Positions 1 to 10,699 of a DNA stretch of 64,000 bases are shown here, piece by piece (positions within the stretch are counted from its first letter, which is position 1; each line of letters starts with the position of its first letter). The position numbers were made by a program, and so were the translations under genes. Source of the DNA: Blastomyces gilchristii SLH14081 (Eukaryota; Ascomycota; Eurotiomycetes; Onygenales; Ajellomycetaceae); contig NW_003101677.1 in NCBI RefSeq assembly GCF_000003855.2, forward strand, positions 489,008 through 553,007, given 5' to 3'. The notes under the pieces are model-generated. The model was not told the DNA's origin, did not search any database, and saw nothing but the letters and a program-made list of their open reading frames with translations.

Positions 1-1
1 G

Positions 2-256
2 TTTACGGTGCTATTGAGGATCAATCAGTCTTATTCTCTTGAGAGTCTCTGTACACCTACCACTTTAATTTCTGCACCCTATCAACAGTCAGTGTGTTCA
101 ACTACTGGCGAGAGCATGCTTACTCATTTTGTGAAACCGTTATCGGGTTCATCTCCATCAGACGACGTGTTGGGATTGACGGTTGGGAAGGCCACCCTCG
201 GGGCAGATTCTGAGACTGCAATTGTTGACTCGTTGCGTATAGAGGATAGAGGATAA
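2..256 (+). CDS. Possible 3' end of a gene entering from the left
   Basis: An open frame of 84 codons runs from the window edge (base 2) to a TAA at 254-256, in balanced-composition DNA. The residues are rich in Ser, Thr and Leu, and I recognise no domain. It could be the last exon of a gene whose body lies outside the window. A 66-codon minus-strand ORF overlaps it and is no better supported. The call rests only on the frame being open. Confidence 0.2.
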   Translation, partial: FTVLLRINQSYSLESLCTPTTLISAPYQQSVCSTTGESMLTHFVKPLSGSSPSDDVLGLTVGKATLGADSETAIVDSLRIEDRG

Positions 257-685
257 GAAGTTAGTACAGTAAGATAGGGGGAAATGATCATTACAAGTTG
301 TAACACATTGAGAGAAAAGCGAGTGAGGAATACTTGTGCGGAGCAGAAAGCTGATCAATCAAAGAGTACCTCAAGGCAGAAACTGCATTGTTTTATGTAC
401 AATCCCAACAATGCTCGCACATCGGCAGATAGTTATGCTGGAGCCGGTTCACAGTGGGGAACAGAGGTCTCACAGGAATGAATTCAATTGGCCAACAAAT
501 GAGACCATGAATTTCATGGCCTCCATGGTCGAAAATGTGGTGACCATGAGTTTCATGGCCGCTGGTTGAAATTTCATGGCTGTGCTTCACACTCTTGGGG
601 CAGTTCACCTATATCAGTGTCCAAATGCTGCAACTCTTGCTGGTGACTGCAGCAAAATCTCCCTAACTTCTCCCTTCTTCATACG
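257..685. other. Intergenic stretch with a short repeated motif
   Basis: No gene is supported here. Between about 507 and 582 the motif ATGARTTTCATGGCC occurs twice, with a third degraded copy (GAAATTTCATGGCT). The stretch GACCATG...CATGGTC makes a small inverted repeat. Nothing else stands out. Confidence 0.4.
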
Positions 686-895
686 ATGGACTGCATTGAT
701 GAGCTAGAAACCGAGCGTGAATGTGTCGATCCCTTCCAAAGGCGGCGTAGACGGACGGAGACTCTGCTAGGAAAGCTCCATGATTATTGCCTAAAATGCT
801 ACAGTGAAGTTGATGTTGTGATTGCTGAGTACCCAATTCGGAAACTCTCCAACACAGAGGAAACACCGAGTGCCTTGTCAATAACTACATCATAG
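686..895 (+). pseudogene. MADS-like fragment, first copy
   Basis: A 69-codon frame starts at ATG 686. Its residues 18-45 (RRRRRTETLLGKLHDYCLKC followed by YSEVDVVI) have the spacing TLxxxLxxYxxxCxSExxxxI, which resembles the second half of a MADS/SRF DNA-binding domain as found in small fungal MADS-like proteins. The basic N-terminal half is short, and there is no normal C-terminal part before the TAG. The same pattern occurs again about 240 bp downstream, so this is probably one half of a duplication. It may be a broken gene or an exon whose splice sites I cannot place. Confidence 0.3.
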
Positions 896-1471
896 CTCAG
901 TTCTCAGTTGCCGGAAGCACGAAATCTCAACCTGATTGGAGGAGCCTCCCAAGAATTCGAAGCGATCGGAAGGCCACGCTGGAGGACATGCTTTACCGGT
1001 ATCACCGGGATTGCAACAGTGATATCTACATTTCCATTTCAGAGCATGCAATAAACCAATCCGATAAGAGAAGATGGCAACCATCAATCCAAATTTTTGA
1101 GCACCGACTTGTGAAGGATACAAGTAAATGCTTTCCTCCATCAAAAGAGGAACTGGTATGGAAAATCTTGTGTTCTCTGTGTGATTTTACTCATGTCTTG
1201 ATAGGAGAAATGCTGTCCGCGCCCCGTTCAAATAACCTTGGAGAACTTCTCCAAATCCAAATCTGCAAAGGCTTTAAAGCAGGATAGATCGATTCCGCTG
1301 AGTTTTTCGACCATCCCTCATTCCACTAAGAAAATGGATATATTTGTACCGAGGCCGTCTCTAGGCGAAGTAGGCTTGGTACGGAAGATGATCAGGAGAA
1401 AAGAAAGACGAGGAAATGGCCAACTAGTAGCGCGGATGCAGGGTAATGGCGGGTGGATAGGCAGTGGTTAA
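832..1471 (+). CDS. Small MADS-like protein, second copy, two visible exons
   Basis: The frame is open from 832 (after a TAA at 829-831) and carries RKATLEDMLYRYHRDCNSDI at about 952-1011. This has the same residue spacing as the first MADS-like fragment. An intron with donor GTATGG at 1156 and acceptor GATAG ending at 1204 (49 bp) joins in phase 0. It creates the string PPSKEELEKCCPRPVQITLE, which resembles the tail found after the MADS-like core in small fungal proteins. The frame then runs to TAA at 1469-1471. The only ATG in the first exon (988) lies inside the core, so the true start must be on an upstream exon not identified. Seen: frame and splice sites. Inferred: the family. Confidence 0.42.
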
Positions 1472-1604
1472 ATCTAAAACTTGCTCAAAATCTGGTATCT
1501 ATTTTTACGTGTCAATTTTATGATCTCAGCCTTCTCAGTATTCAATGTTATTCCTTTCAACAAAATACGACTCATATAGTAACACATTCTCATAAGCAGT
1601 CTAC

Positions 1605-1709
1605 GCTTCTCTTCTCTCTTCATATTCCTTCATTTTTTGCTTTTTTCTTTCTACCTCTCATCTTTCTTTCTCTCCATCCTTCAAGTTTCCATCTTTGATC
1701 CCCCTCCCA
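1605..1709 (+). promoter_or_regulatory. Pyrimidine-rich leader of the RING-like gene
   Basis: A strongly C/T-rich stretch directly precedes the ATG at 1710. Such CT tracts are common just upstream of or around transcription starts of filamentous-fungal genes. No clear TATA box is assigned. Confidence 0.4.
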
Positions 1710-2384
1710 ATGTCGACCGTTGACGATTTCCTGCAGCAGATGTCAGATTACCTCCAGGGTGCTGCAGACAGTGAAGCCACCAACACCAGCTGTGGCATCT
1801 GCTCCGGCCCCTTCTTCCTACCTTTCCACTGGAGTCCCGAGAGCCCCCATTCCTTCTGCCTGGAATGTTTATGGAATTCTTTTGCTGGTTTTGACTCTGA
1901 AGTCATTCTGGCTTGCCCGCTCTGCCGCTGCGAAGTTGTACAGCCTTTTTATAACTGGGAAGTTCATAACTATATGGAATTGCATGGCATTCAGCCTGAA
2001 CAGCCTCCGGTGGAGCAGCAGAAACTTCTGATAGCCTTCCTCTTCATCCGGATCAGTAGTGTGGATGATGAGGTGATGTGGGATGTGGACCTTCGTGAGG
2101 AAAGAATGCAGACTAGGTCGGGTAGTCCTATCACTGTTGCAGCTGGGGAGCCTGGGATCCCAGCAATCCTTCTGGCTGCAATGACCGCGACCATTGGGGT
2201 GTACAAATCGCTGGAGGACCTACCAAACCGTCGCCCTGAAGACCGCTGGATCACTGCTCTCCTCAACCTTCGTGATCAAATTCCCATGGAGATCTTCCGC
2301 AGCCGAATGCAGGGGATTCGATTTGTGGCAGATGTGATCCAGTTGACCCTGGAGGACTACATGCCTGGCTATCAGAGCTGGTAG
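1710..2384 (+). CDS. RING-like zinc-finger protein lacking one zinc ligand
   Basis: The gene encodes 224 aa from ATG 1710. This start was chosen over ATG 1695 because the related copy near 23078 begins at the equivalent point (FLQQ near the N-terminus). The RING-HC pattern is C28-x2-C31, H47, C50-x2-C53, C69-x2-C72. The third ligand, Cys in the related copy (QCSH), is Ser45 here (ESPH), although His40 is nearby. RING proteins usually act as E3 ubiquitin ligases, and loss of a ligand makes that uncertain here. The remaining 150 residues match nothing I know. A canonical intron (GTAAGT, CTGAC, TAG; 2402-2454) follows the TAG stop. The frame would stay open across it to TAA 2510-2512, so the TAG may be a late nonsense change or the intron may lie in the 3' UTR. 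Confidence 0.65.
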   Translation: MSTVDDFLQQMSDYLQGAADSEATNTSCGICSGPFFLPFHWSPESPHSFCLECLWNSFAGFDSEVILACPLCRCEVVQPFYNWEVHNYMELHGIQPEQPPVEQQKLLIAFLFIRISSVDDEVMWDVDLREERMQTRSGSPITVAAGEPGIPAILLAAMTATIGVYKSLEDLPNRRPEDRWITALLNLRDQIPMEIFRSRMQGIRFVADVIQLTLEDYMPGYQSW

Positions 2385-2874
2385 TGGAGGATGGGAACAT
2401 GGTAAGTGATGATCAGCAGGTCTGAGAGCATTGAACCTGACCACTACCTTATAGCTGGATAATGATGGTTTGGAGAGGGAAAGAAAGGAGAAAGAAAGAT
2501 GGAAGCAGATAAGCGCAGAGAAGGAAGGGAGCAATCTGCATGAATGTGATAGCAGTGATGCGGCCTTAAGGCAAATGTTTTCACAAAGGTAAAATACTAG
2601 CTCTCAATTCTGGCGAGTATGAACTGCAAATTTCTAACAACCAACATCACTGCTTGTCTATGACATCTGGATCCTCCCGTGCACGTTGGAGCTCTTTGAT
2701 CATACTACACCTCCCTTTGCTATATTGGATAGCAAGGTGCCGGCACGTACAATATTTCCTTCTTCACCTTTCTTCTCTCAGGAACGGCTAGGCATGTATG
2801 ATTTCATTTCCTCCAGTCGTACGAAGACTGTGAACGACACCTAGGCAAGGCTTGCACCTCTACATTGGTGTCTC
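2385..2874. other. 3' flank of the RING-like gene
   Basis: Apart from the intron-like segment 2402-2454 described with the RING gene, no coding potential or RNA gene is seen up to the 8-bp target duplication at 2875. Confidence 0.4.
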
Positions 2875-2882
2875 GGGCTAGT

Positions 2883-2973
2883 TTATCTCAGTAAACTCAG
2901 CCACTCCACTCCGAGCTAACTCAATCTGAACTACTGCTACTTTCTGCCAAGTCCTGCTAACATCTGAGCCAAT
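2883..2973 (+). repeat. Left terminal inverted repeat region
   Basis: The outer 20 bp (2883-2902) and a 33-bp inner block (2941-2973) both match the opposite end in inverted orientation. The part between them is less well conserved. This end has kept more C and G than the interior. Confidence 0.8.
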
Positions 2974-2983
2974 CAACTGTCAC

Positions 2984-5639
2984 AGGGCTTACACTAAACC
3001 TAAATGAGATATCCTCAGTAAACTCTTTACAGAGCATCTGAGAAAAAACAGTTTCTGTTTATTAGTAACACAGGAATAATTTACTTTAATCATAATATTT
3101 GAGATAGAATTACTGTGTAATATTACTTATAGATCATTTCTCTATTATCTTAAAGAATTAATTTTTCAATTTTCTGTTAATTAATGGAATTTTTATCTGA
3201 AAATATATATATTCTGAGTATGAAGTATTATATTGAAAACTGCTACTATGATTTTAAATACAGAAATAATTTATTAATTTTTCAATCATAATTATATCTA
3301 GTTATTCAATATCTTGATCTTGCTATTAAAACATCTATTTAATTATCAGAGACTATAGTTAAAACACTGAGTGTATTTTTCAGTAACTTTTAATAACTTT
3401 TAATAACTTCTGATCTCTTAATAATCTTATATAGTACATTAACTTATAATAACTTCTGACAACTTCTAAGATCTTCTGATAACTTTTAAATCAATTATAT
3501 AATACTTCTTTTTAACAGCTGAGTTGAACAACATCTTATTAACTGTATTAAATATAATTAAAAGAGATTAAAGAAAATATATAAATCAGCTATAATAGCA
3601 GCTTCAAAAGTTATTATTAAAGTAAATACTTTCAATGAATATTAAAGATATATTATAACTTATTATAAGTTATACTGAATTAAATAGTATTAATAAATAA
3701 TAGAATGTTATTCAGTATTATCTTTAATAAATACTTCAAGATCTATATTCAGATTCTAAGTGTACTCTTCAGCTATATATAGAATAAGTCTGTATACTTC
3801 AGTATATAATATATGAATATAGTGATACTTTATTCATTACTAGAACTGACTATAAAAAGAGTCTTATTCTTCAATTCTATATAATTCTGATAGAAAAGAT
3901 AATCATTCAACTGATTTCTCTAAACAAGCTTGATAATCAGTAAATAAGAGATATAATATAGTTTTTCAGTACTAATTCTTATCTGATCAGTGCTGATAAT
4001 CTTTAGAGATAAGAAGACTTACTCAAATATATTCAATAGAGTGAGTATATATATATACTACTCAGTTCAGAGTAAGCTCTTTATAAGTGATTTCAGTATG
4101 TTCTTTAAGACTCTACTTTATAAGAAAAGATTGAGCTTGTAACTATTAATAAGTATTATCTTATTACACAGTAAAGTCAATTCTATAGTCAGTTTATCAG
4201 ACTAAGATATCTGAGATTACTTTTTTATAAGAATATTATCTGATTTAACTATTCTATAACTCTCAGTAGTAAAGCTGAGAATATCATTCTTTAAGAGACT
4301 GAATTTCATTCTATTGATATAAACTCACAGCAGACTCAGATTATTTGAACTTTTATTAACTATTCTAATATCTTTATCAGTGTATATTCAATTTTATACA
4401 GTAAACTTGTATTCTATAATATATTATATTTTTTATTGAACAAGATCATTGATATAAATGAAAAGATTATATCTTAATATATTTTAAAGATTATTATCTT
4501 TATTAACAGTCATGTTAAGATTTAATAAGCAGTATAATATTTCTAATCAATACTTCTTCAGATCTGTCAGAATAATAGATAGAATATTAATAATACTAAT
4601 ATCTCTTTTATTAATAACATTATTCAGTATTTCATATCTTGAGTATCTGAAGTGAATCAGAATATTCACTTTGAGAAGTTTATGAAATCAATATTGAAAA
4701 TATAAATTATGATAATAACAATCTCACTGAGTATGAGTATAAATATTTCAGATGTTAAGTGTACTATTATATGAGGATTTTCTATTAAGAAAGATGATAT
4801 TATAGATATTTAACAATGATATGAGTAAGAGAGTTATGAACTAGATTGAAAAAGTTATATCTTAATTCTTCTTCTCTACTGAGTATTTGACTTTAAAGAT
4901 TATGAAAAGAAAGCTGTTTAATCTTCTTAACTATCAGTGAAACAAAGATCTTAGTAAAGAACTTAATATCAGATCAGTCAGCTATTACAGTTCATAAACT
5001 TAAAGAATATACTGATGTCAAAAGTATTGTATCAAATATAATAAGTCAGAGTCAAAGTCACTGTAGAACAATCACTGTGAAGATATAAATAGAGAATAAA
5101 ATATAAAGATAAGTTAATCTCTTCACTAACTGAAAGAGAATTATTAATAACTTATATCACTGAAAAGCTCTTCTGATCTATCTTAAGAAGAATCAACTCT
5201 TATTTAATATAAATAGAATGAATACTTCTGTGAAGAAATACTGCAGTAGATGCAATTCAAGCTATATATCTATATTTAAACAGTTACTTACTACAAATAT
5301 TATCAAGATATCTTGAGATAATAGTCACAGTGTCATTCTACTGTCAGAACTTAAGAACTGATATATTAAATATACAGAGAAATAGTATTATTATAATTAA
5401 GACTTTTCAGTATCAGCTTTATAATTTATATCTACTCAATGTCAGTGATAGATAGCTGCTCTTTTTCATCAGAAAATATCTATCTTTGAATTCAATTGAA
5501 ATGAATTATGTGATACTGTCAATCTTCTTCAGACTTAGAGCTATTGAGATGAATTTGAAGATCAGCTTCACAGCTTTCTGTTGAGTCAAATTACAGCTAT
5601 AAATAAAGTGTATGAAGCTATTCTTATAGAAAGACATTA
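2984..5639. other. AT-rich element interior, unreadable
   Basis: Extremely AT-rich sequence with no frame open for more than a few dozen codons on either strand. It presumably descends from coding DNA of the TIR element, but I could not recover a protein family. Confidence 0.4.
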
Positions 5640-6065
5640 ATATCAGATAATCAGAAACAGGAAGAGAGCAGCAGAGATAGCAGTATCTACTGAAATATCA
5701 AGTAATGATTTAATCAGTGAAATGACAGCAGCTCAGCAGCTCATAGCTGTATAACATGTGAAAGACAATAATCTGACCTGAATGACTGCTTAACACACAG
5801 TAAAAAGAGTACAGTAACTTAATAAGATCTTCACTGAGATCTCTACAGCTCTTTCAGCTGCTGTTACTGCTGCTGAAGCTTCTACTACTCTAGCTATATC
5901 TATTATCAGTGCTTTCACTACTCTGCAGTTCACTTCTTCTTTAAGTTCCTGAGTTTATTCTTCTTCAAGTTCACAAGTTTATATATCTATAACTGCTCAA
6001 GTTCATACTTCATTTAAGCAGCAAAGTAACAATAATAGTATTAATATTCAAATCTCTTATAAATA
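5640..6065 (+). pseudogene. Ser/Thr/Ala-rich coding remnant
   Basis: Plus-strand translation interrupted by a few stops gives a basic segment (NRKRAAEIAV) and then a low-complexity Ser/Thr/Ala-rich stretch at about 5820-6030. Codon-like periodicity is retained better here than around it. No family is recognised. It may be the tail of an element-encoded protein. Confidence 0.25.
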
Positions 6066-6587
6066 AACATTATTTAATGAACAGAATGCAAATACAGATA
6101 TTATATTTATAAAGATATCTCATTTTAATCATATTTAAACTTCTTCTTATAGAGAAAGAGACAACTTCTCTATAGAAAATAATACTATTAAGTAGTTAGA
6201 TATCTTCTATAATAAATCTTCTATAAACTTCTTGTAATTTCTAATGACTTCTACTAACTTCTGAATCAATCATGAATTATAAAGTTATAGAAGTGAATAG
6301 AAATATACTCATCTAAATATTATTAACTTACTCATGTGTTGTTTACTTATATTATAAGTATAAATATAGGCTTCTTATTTCATTTTCTTCATCTTTCTTT
6401 CAATCAGTAATAACCTACTTACTTATTAATATGAAAATTCCTCTGTTACATCATCTGCTACTGTCTCTGCTACTGTCTCTACTACTTCACTCATTCACCT
6501 GTTCTTCAATACAATGAAAGTAAGTTAAATCTTAATCATAGATAATGTATAAATCAATCTCTAACTAAACAGTTTAGTTAAATAACA

Positions 6588-6797
6588 ATGTCTACTTATA
6601 AGCTTGAGTTCACTGTTCTCAAAGCTCATTATAACATTTACTATATAATAAAGTCTGAGAAGATCTGTGCATGCTGTCTTTATGTGACTGACTTTGAGCT
6701 GTTGTATAAATGTATTATTTCTGATATTAGAAAGATATGTGATAATTGTCATTTTCATAATTTAATATACTATGCTGTATATTCACTATATTTCTAG
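6588..6797 (+). pseudogene. Short open frame with paired cysteines
   Basis: A 69-codon frame containing CACC and CDNC pairs, which could be zinc ligands, in the middle of RIP-degraded DNA. A minus-strand frame of similar length overlaps it. There is no recognised family, and the frame may be open by chance. Confidence 0.15.
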
Positions 6798-7186
6798 AGA
6801 AAGCTTAGATATTAACAGATATTATTATAAATTCTCAGAGAGTCTTATATTATTATAAAATATTATATTAGAAGATTATAGAAGATAATGTATTGTAAGT
6901 AAGAAGATAATGATAATTATTATCATATTATGAAGAAGTTGTGAAGTATGCTGATAATAAACAACTGATTAATCAGATTCTATCATGATTATACACTGAA
7001 ATCATTTGTTGAAGAAGATTTTCAGGTTATTGTCAGTGTGAATCACAATATTAACTTATATAATGCAAGCTGTTTTTTTAATAAGAAGTTACTAATGAGT
7101 TTTTCTTTATACTCAGTGAATTCTGTTAACTGTAAGATTGATGAGAGAATTATTAAGAAGTAGCTTTGTATTCTGTTACTATTACT

Positions 7187-7285
7187 GTTTTTACTTTTAC
7201 TTTTACTTTTATTTTTGTTTTTATTTTTATTTTTTTTTTTCTCTTAATATCTTCTTTCTTTTTCTTTTTCTTTTTTTCTTTATTT
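7187..7285. repeat. T-rich simple repeat
   Basis: A run of TTTTAC/TTTTTG-like hexamers grades into poly-T and then CTTTTT units. Low complexity with no coding meaning. Confidence 0.8.
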
Positions 7286-7330
7286 TAAATGATCAATGAG
7301 ATACTATTCTTTCAATTCTACTGTGTAATC

Positions 7331-7715
7331 ATCAAAGATTTTCTTTTAAACTTAATAAGCTGTAAACTGCATCAATGATCAAATTTGCTGTTATATATCT
7401 GATTAAACATTGCAAAGCAGTTGAAGAGTCAAAACTCAATCTTACTCATATAACTGACAAAGTTCTTAATAACTATGACTTAAAGATTTCTGAGTCTATA
7501 ATAATTATAAAAGCTAAGCTTCTTTCTAACCTGAAACTATCTTTTGAAGATAATCAATGTATGAACTCAGATACTGCAGAATGATGAAATTGTTTTCTCA
7601 CTTAAATCTTAATATCTTAAAGATATGAACTTCACTTCAAAAAGTGAATATAGCTTATATAACTGACTCAACAACTGTCAAAGATTTTCTTCTAAACTTA
7701 ATAAGCTTTAAATAG
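7331..7715. repeat. Duplicated ~35-bp segment
   Basis: The string around CAAAGATTTTCTTYTAAAC, followed by TTAATAAGCT, occurs at about 7332-7365 and again at about 7679-7712 in direct orientation. Its origin is unknown. Confidence 0.6.
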
Positions 7716-8163
7716 CATCTTGCTCTAGCAGTTCACACACTCAAGACTACAGTCTGAAAGCAGTTCAAGTGTAACTGTGTTGAATGAGGAAAGAAGTATA
7801 GCATTCATGAATAATATGAGATCAATTAAAAAAGCATCATTAAATTTCATAATTATTATATTCTCTATCTCTGACAGTAAAACAAGTAATAAGAAGTGAC
7901 ATCTGAGTTGAGATAATAATCATAGCTTACAAACAAATGAAGATATCAGCTATTTAAGTCATTATAATCTTCAAAGTTCTGCAAACTTCTGAGTCAATGA
8001 AATCTTATATAAATATCAATGAACTTCTTCAAAGTTCTGTGAACTTTCAGATCAATGAGATTGAGAAAAACAGTTCATAGCTTGAAGAGTATGTAAAGCT
8101 TTTCATTACTAGTGAAGAATGAGAATGAGAAAATGCTGATCATCACACAGTCATGAGATAATG

Positions 8164-8275
8164 AGATCTTTAAGAGAAATGATGCTGTAAGATAATAAGA
8201 TCTTCAAGAGAAATGATGCTGTAAGATAATAAGATCTTTGAGAAAAATGATGCTGTAAGATAATAAGATCTTTGA
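8164..8275. repeat. 34-bp tandem repeat, about 3.3 copies
   Basis: Units begin with AGATCTT at 8164, 8198, 8232 and 8266, a constant 34-bp period. The units share AGAAATGATGCTGTAAGATA. Adjacent copies with no spacers rule out a CRISPR array. Confidence 0.85.
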
Positions 8276-8752
8276 TCTTTTTTTAACTTCACTGATCTTT
8301 TATAAACATCTGTGAATTTCTTTAAAGTTGTGTGAACTTCTGAGTCTATCAAATTAGTTAATAAGTGAGAAGATAAATTCACTATATTGAAGAAGAAATG
8401 AATAACACTATACTAATATTTTTAAATATTTTTTTTCTTTCTTTCTCTTCTTCTCTTCTTCTCTTCTTCTTTTCTTCTTCTTCATGATTTAAAAAAATCA
8501 ATATAATGTTCTTCTCCTCTGTAACATTGATGTGAATGCACTTACTCTGCTTTTTCATTAGTAAAAAGAATATACTTACTGCTGCTGCAGCTATTCTGCA
8601 TGAATAACTCTGCTTTAATGAAGTTTGTTACTCACTGTACATATCTATTTAGCATGAAAAGTATAATAAGAATGAAATGAAATACTAACTCTGATAATTA
8701 GTTCTTTCTCTCATATCTGTGTCTGTGTCTGCTCTTATCTCTCTGTTCTCAC

Positions 8753-8790
8753 TCTCACTCTCATTCTCACTCATGAGAATGAGAGTGAGA
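8753..8790. repeat. Perfect 17-bp hairpin
   Basis: TCTCACTCTCATTCTCA (8753-8769) is followed by the loop CTCA (8770-8773) and by its exact reverse complement (8774-8790), within a CT-rich microsatellite. A terminator role is not implied in a fungus. Confidence 0.8.
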
Positions 8791-8799
8791 AAGTGTCTG

Positions 8800-10690
8800 A
8801 GACTTCTCTTTCTTCTTTGAAGAATAAAGATGATGAGCTGAACTTGTTCAGATAGACATGAAAAGCTCTCTTTAAATAAGTGTAATATAATAAGAGAATA
8901 AGAAGCTAATATTATTATATAGCAGTTCTTACTCTTATCTCTCTCTCTCTTTCTCAGACTTCTTCTCTTCTCTGTTCTTTACAGAGAAAGAAGTTCTGTT
9001 GAAATCAATCAAGTAAGTAATATAAATATGAATGAGATATATATGATAGAGAAAGAATCAATCACTGATATATTATATTAGCTTTTTCTCTCTCTTCTCA
9101 GAGTTATTATGACTCTCTCTGCTCTCTTCACTCTTCTCACTCTCTGCACTAATGAGCTCATCTTCTCTACTCTCTCAGCTATTCTCTGTGTTGAGCACTC
9201 TCTCTCTCTTACTACTGCTATCACTATTAACAATATTATATAATGCTTCTCTCTCTCTCAACACTTCATCTGTCAGTCATGTCTGTTGAAAGCAGACACA
9301 GCTGACAAGCCAGCTAAGACAGAATTGAAATTGAATAATAAGCAAGAGCTCATCATTCTATCAGTCTCAGAAATCAGAGAAATGATGATCAGTTTTTCAC
9401 AAGAAGTTTCAGTGCTTCTCTCTACAGAAGCAGAGAGTGTGAGATTATATTGATTGAATAATGAAGACAGAGCTGAATGAGCAGCTACTGAGAGAGAATA
9501 GATATACTGTCTATCAAGAAAATAATGAGAAATGTTAAGAATACTCTGAGAAGAGAAGAGCTTAGATAGTTAAGTCTGAGAATTCTTGTTCTTACTGCTG
9601 AGTTATTACATGCAAGAGTGAGTATAGTATCTTTAAATATAAGCTCAAGAATCTCAGTGTATTCTCATCAATGCAGTTATATTAATTACTGTTAAAAAGA
9701 TCATCTTCTTCTTCATCAGAAAACAGTGCTCTGACAGTTTAGATTCTTATTTTATTTATACTACTCTGCTTTGTAAAGAAGATTTCAAGTAGAACTTTAA
9801 TAAATAAGTAATCTATATAGATAAATATGTTGAAAATTCTATACAGACATTCTTTATAAGTATCAGTTATAAATGTAAATTAATTGATATGAAAAAATGA
9901 TATCTTAAAAATAAAATTTATCAGATGTTAGTTATATTTATTTTAAATCTTGATATTTGATTAACTCATAAGTTAACAGAACAATGCAGAAGTTCTATTA
10001 TTAATATATTTATCAGTGAAAATATAACATTATATATCAAATAAAGATAAAGTAAGTAAAGCTTCAGTATATTTATTAATTTTAGTTATTCTTCTTCAGA
10101 ATTGTTTTCAAAGTATCAGATAGATTATTTACAGTAGATAAAAATAGTATATTTTCAATGAAAATAGAATCTTACTCTATATTATCATTGAATTTCTCAG
10201 AATAAGACTCAACTTCAGCATCAATAATTATATTATTTAAATTCAAGTTTATTACAATTAACTGCTGCTGAATTCATACTTAATTAAAATACTCAATCTT
10301 CTTCTTCAGATCTTTCACTTCAATTAAAAGTATATTTAAGAAGTCAAATATATATTTCTTTGACAGTAAAAGTAAATCTTAAGATGAGATATAATTATTC
10401 TTTAACAGACTTCTAGTAGTAGAGAATATCTCCAGCTTAGTAACAGCACTTGTATATTTCTTAGTAAGTGAATACTTAAAGATAGACTCTAAAATTCACT
10501 ATAGCTGATAAACTCATGTATTTGACAGACAAACTTAATTAAATATAAGATAGATATTCTTTATTGAATTTTTATAGTATTTCATCTTCAGCTTATAGCT
10601 ATTATTGAGATATTTCATGTCTAGATCAATTGCTTTGAAGAAGCTGAGTTTTTCAGATCAGTTAATAAAACTCATAGTTATAATTACTTA
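8800..10690. other. CT-rich and AT-rich element interior
   Basis: 8935-9260 is rich in CTCT runs. The remainder is AT-rich with no frame I can assign. A plus-strand stretch around 9300-9460 reads moderately well, but no family is recognised. Confidence 0.35.
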
Positions 10691-10699
10691 ATACAGAGA

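Noticed and set aside
8164..8275. Possible CRISPR-like array
   Set aside because: Repeat units are contiguous with no unique spacers, and the genome is fungal; it is a plain tandem repeat.
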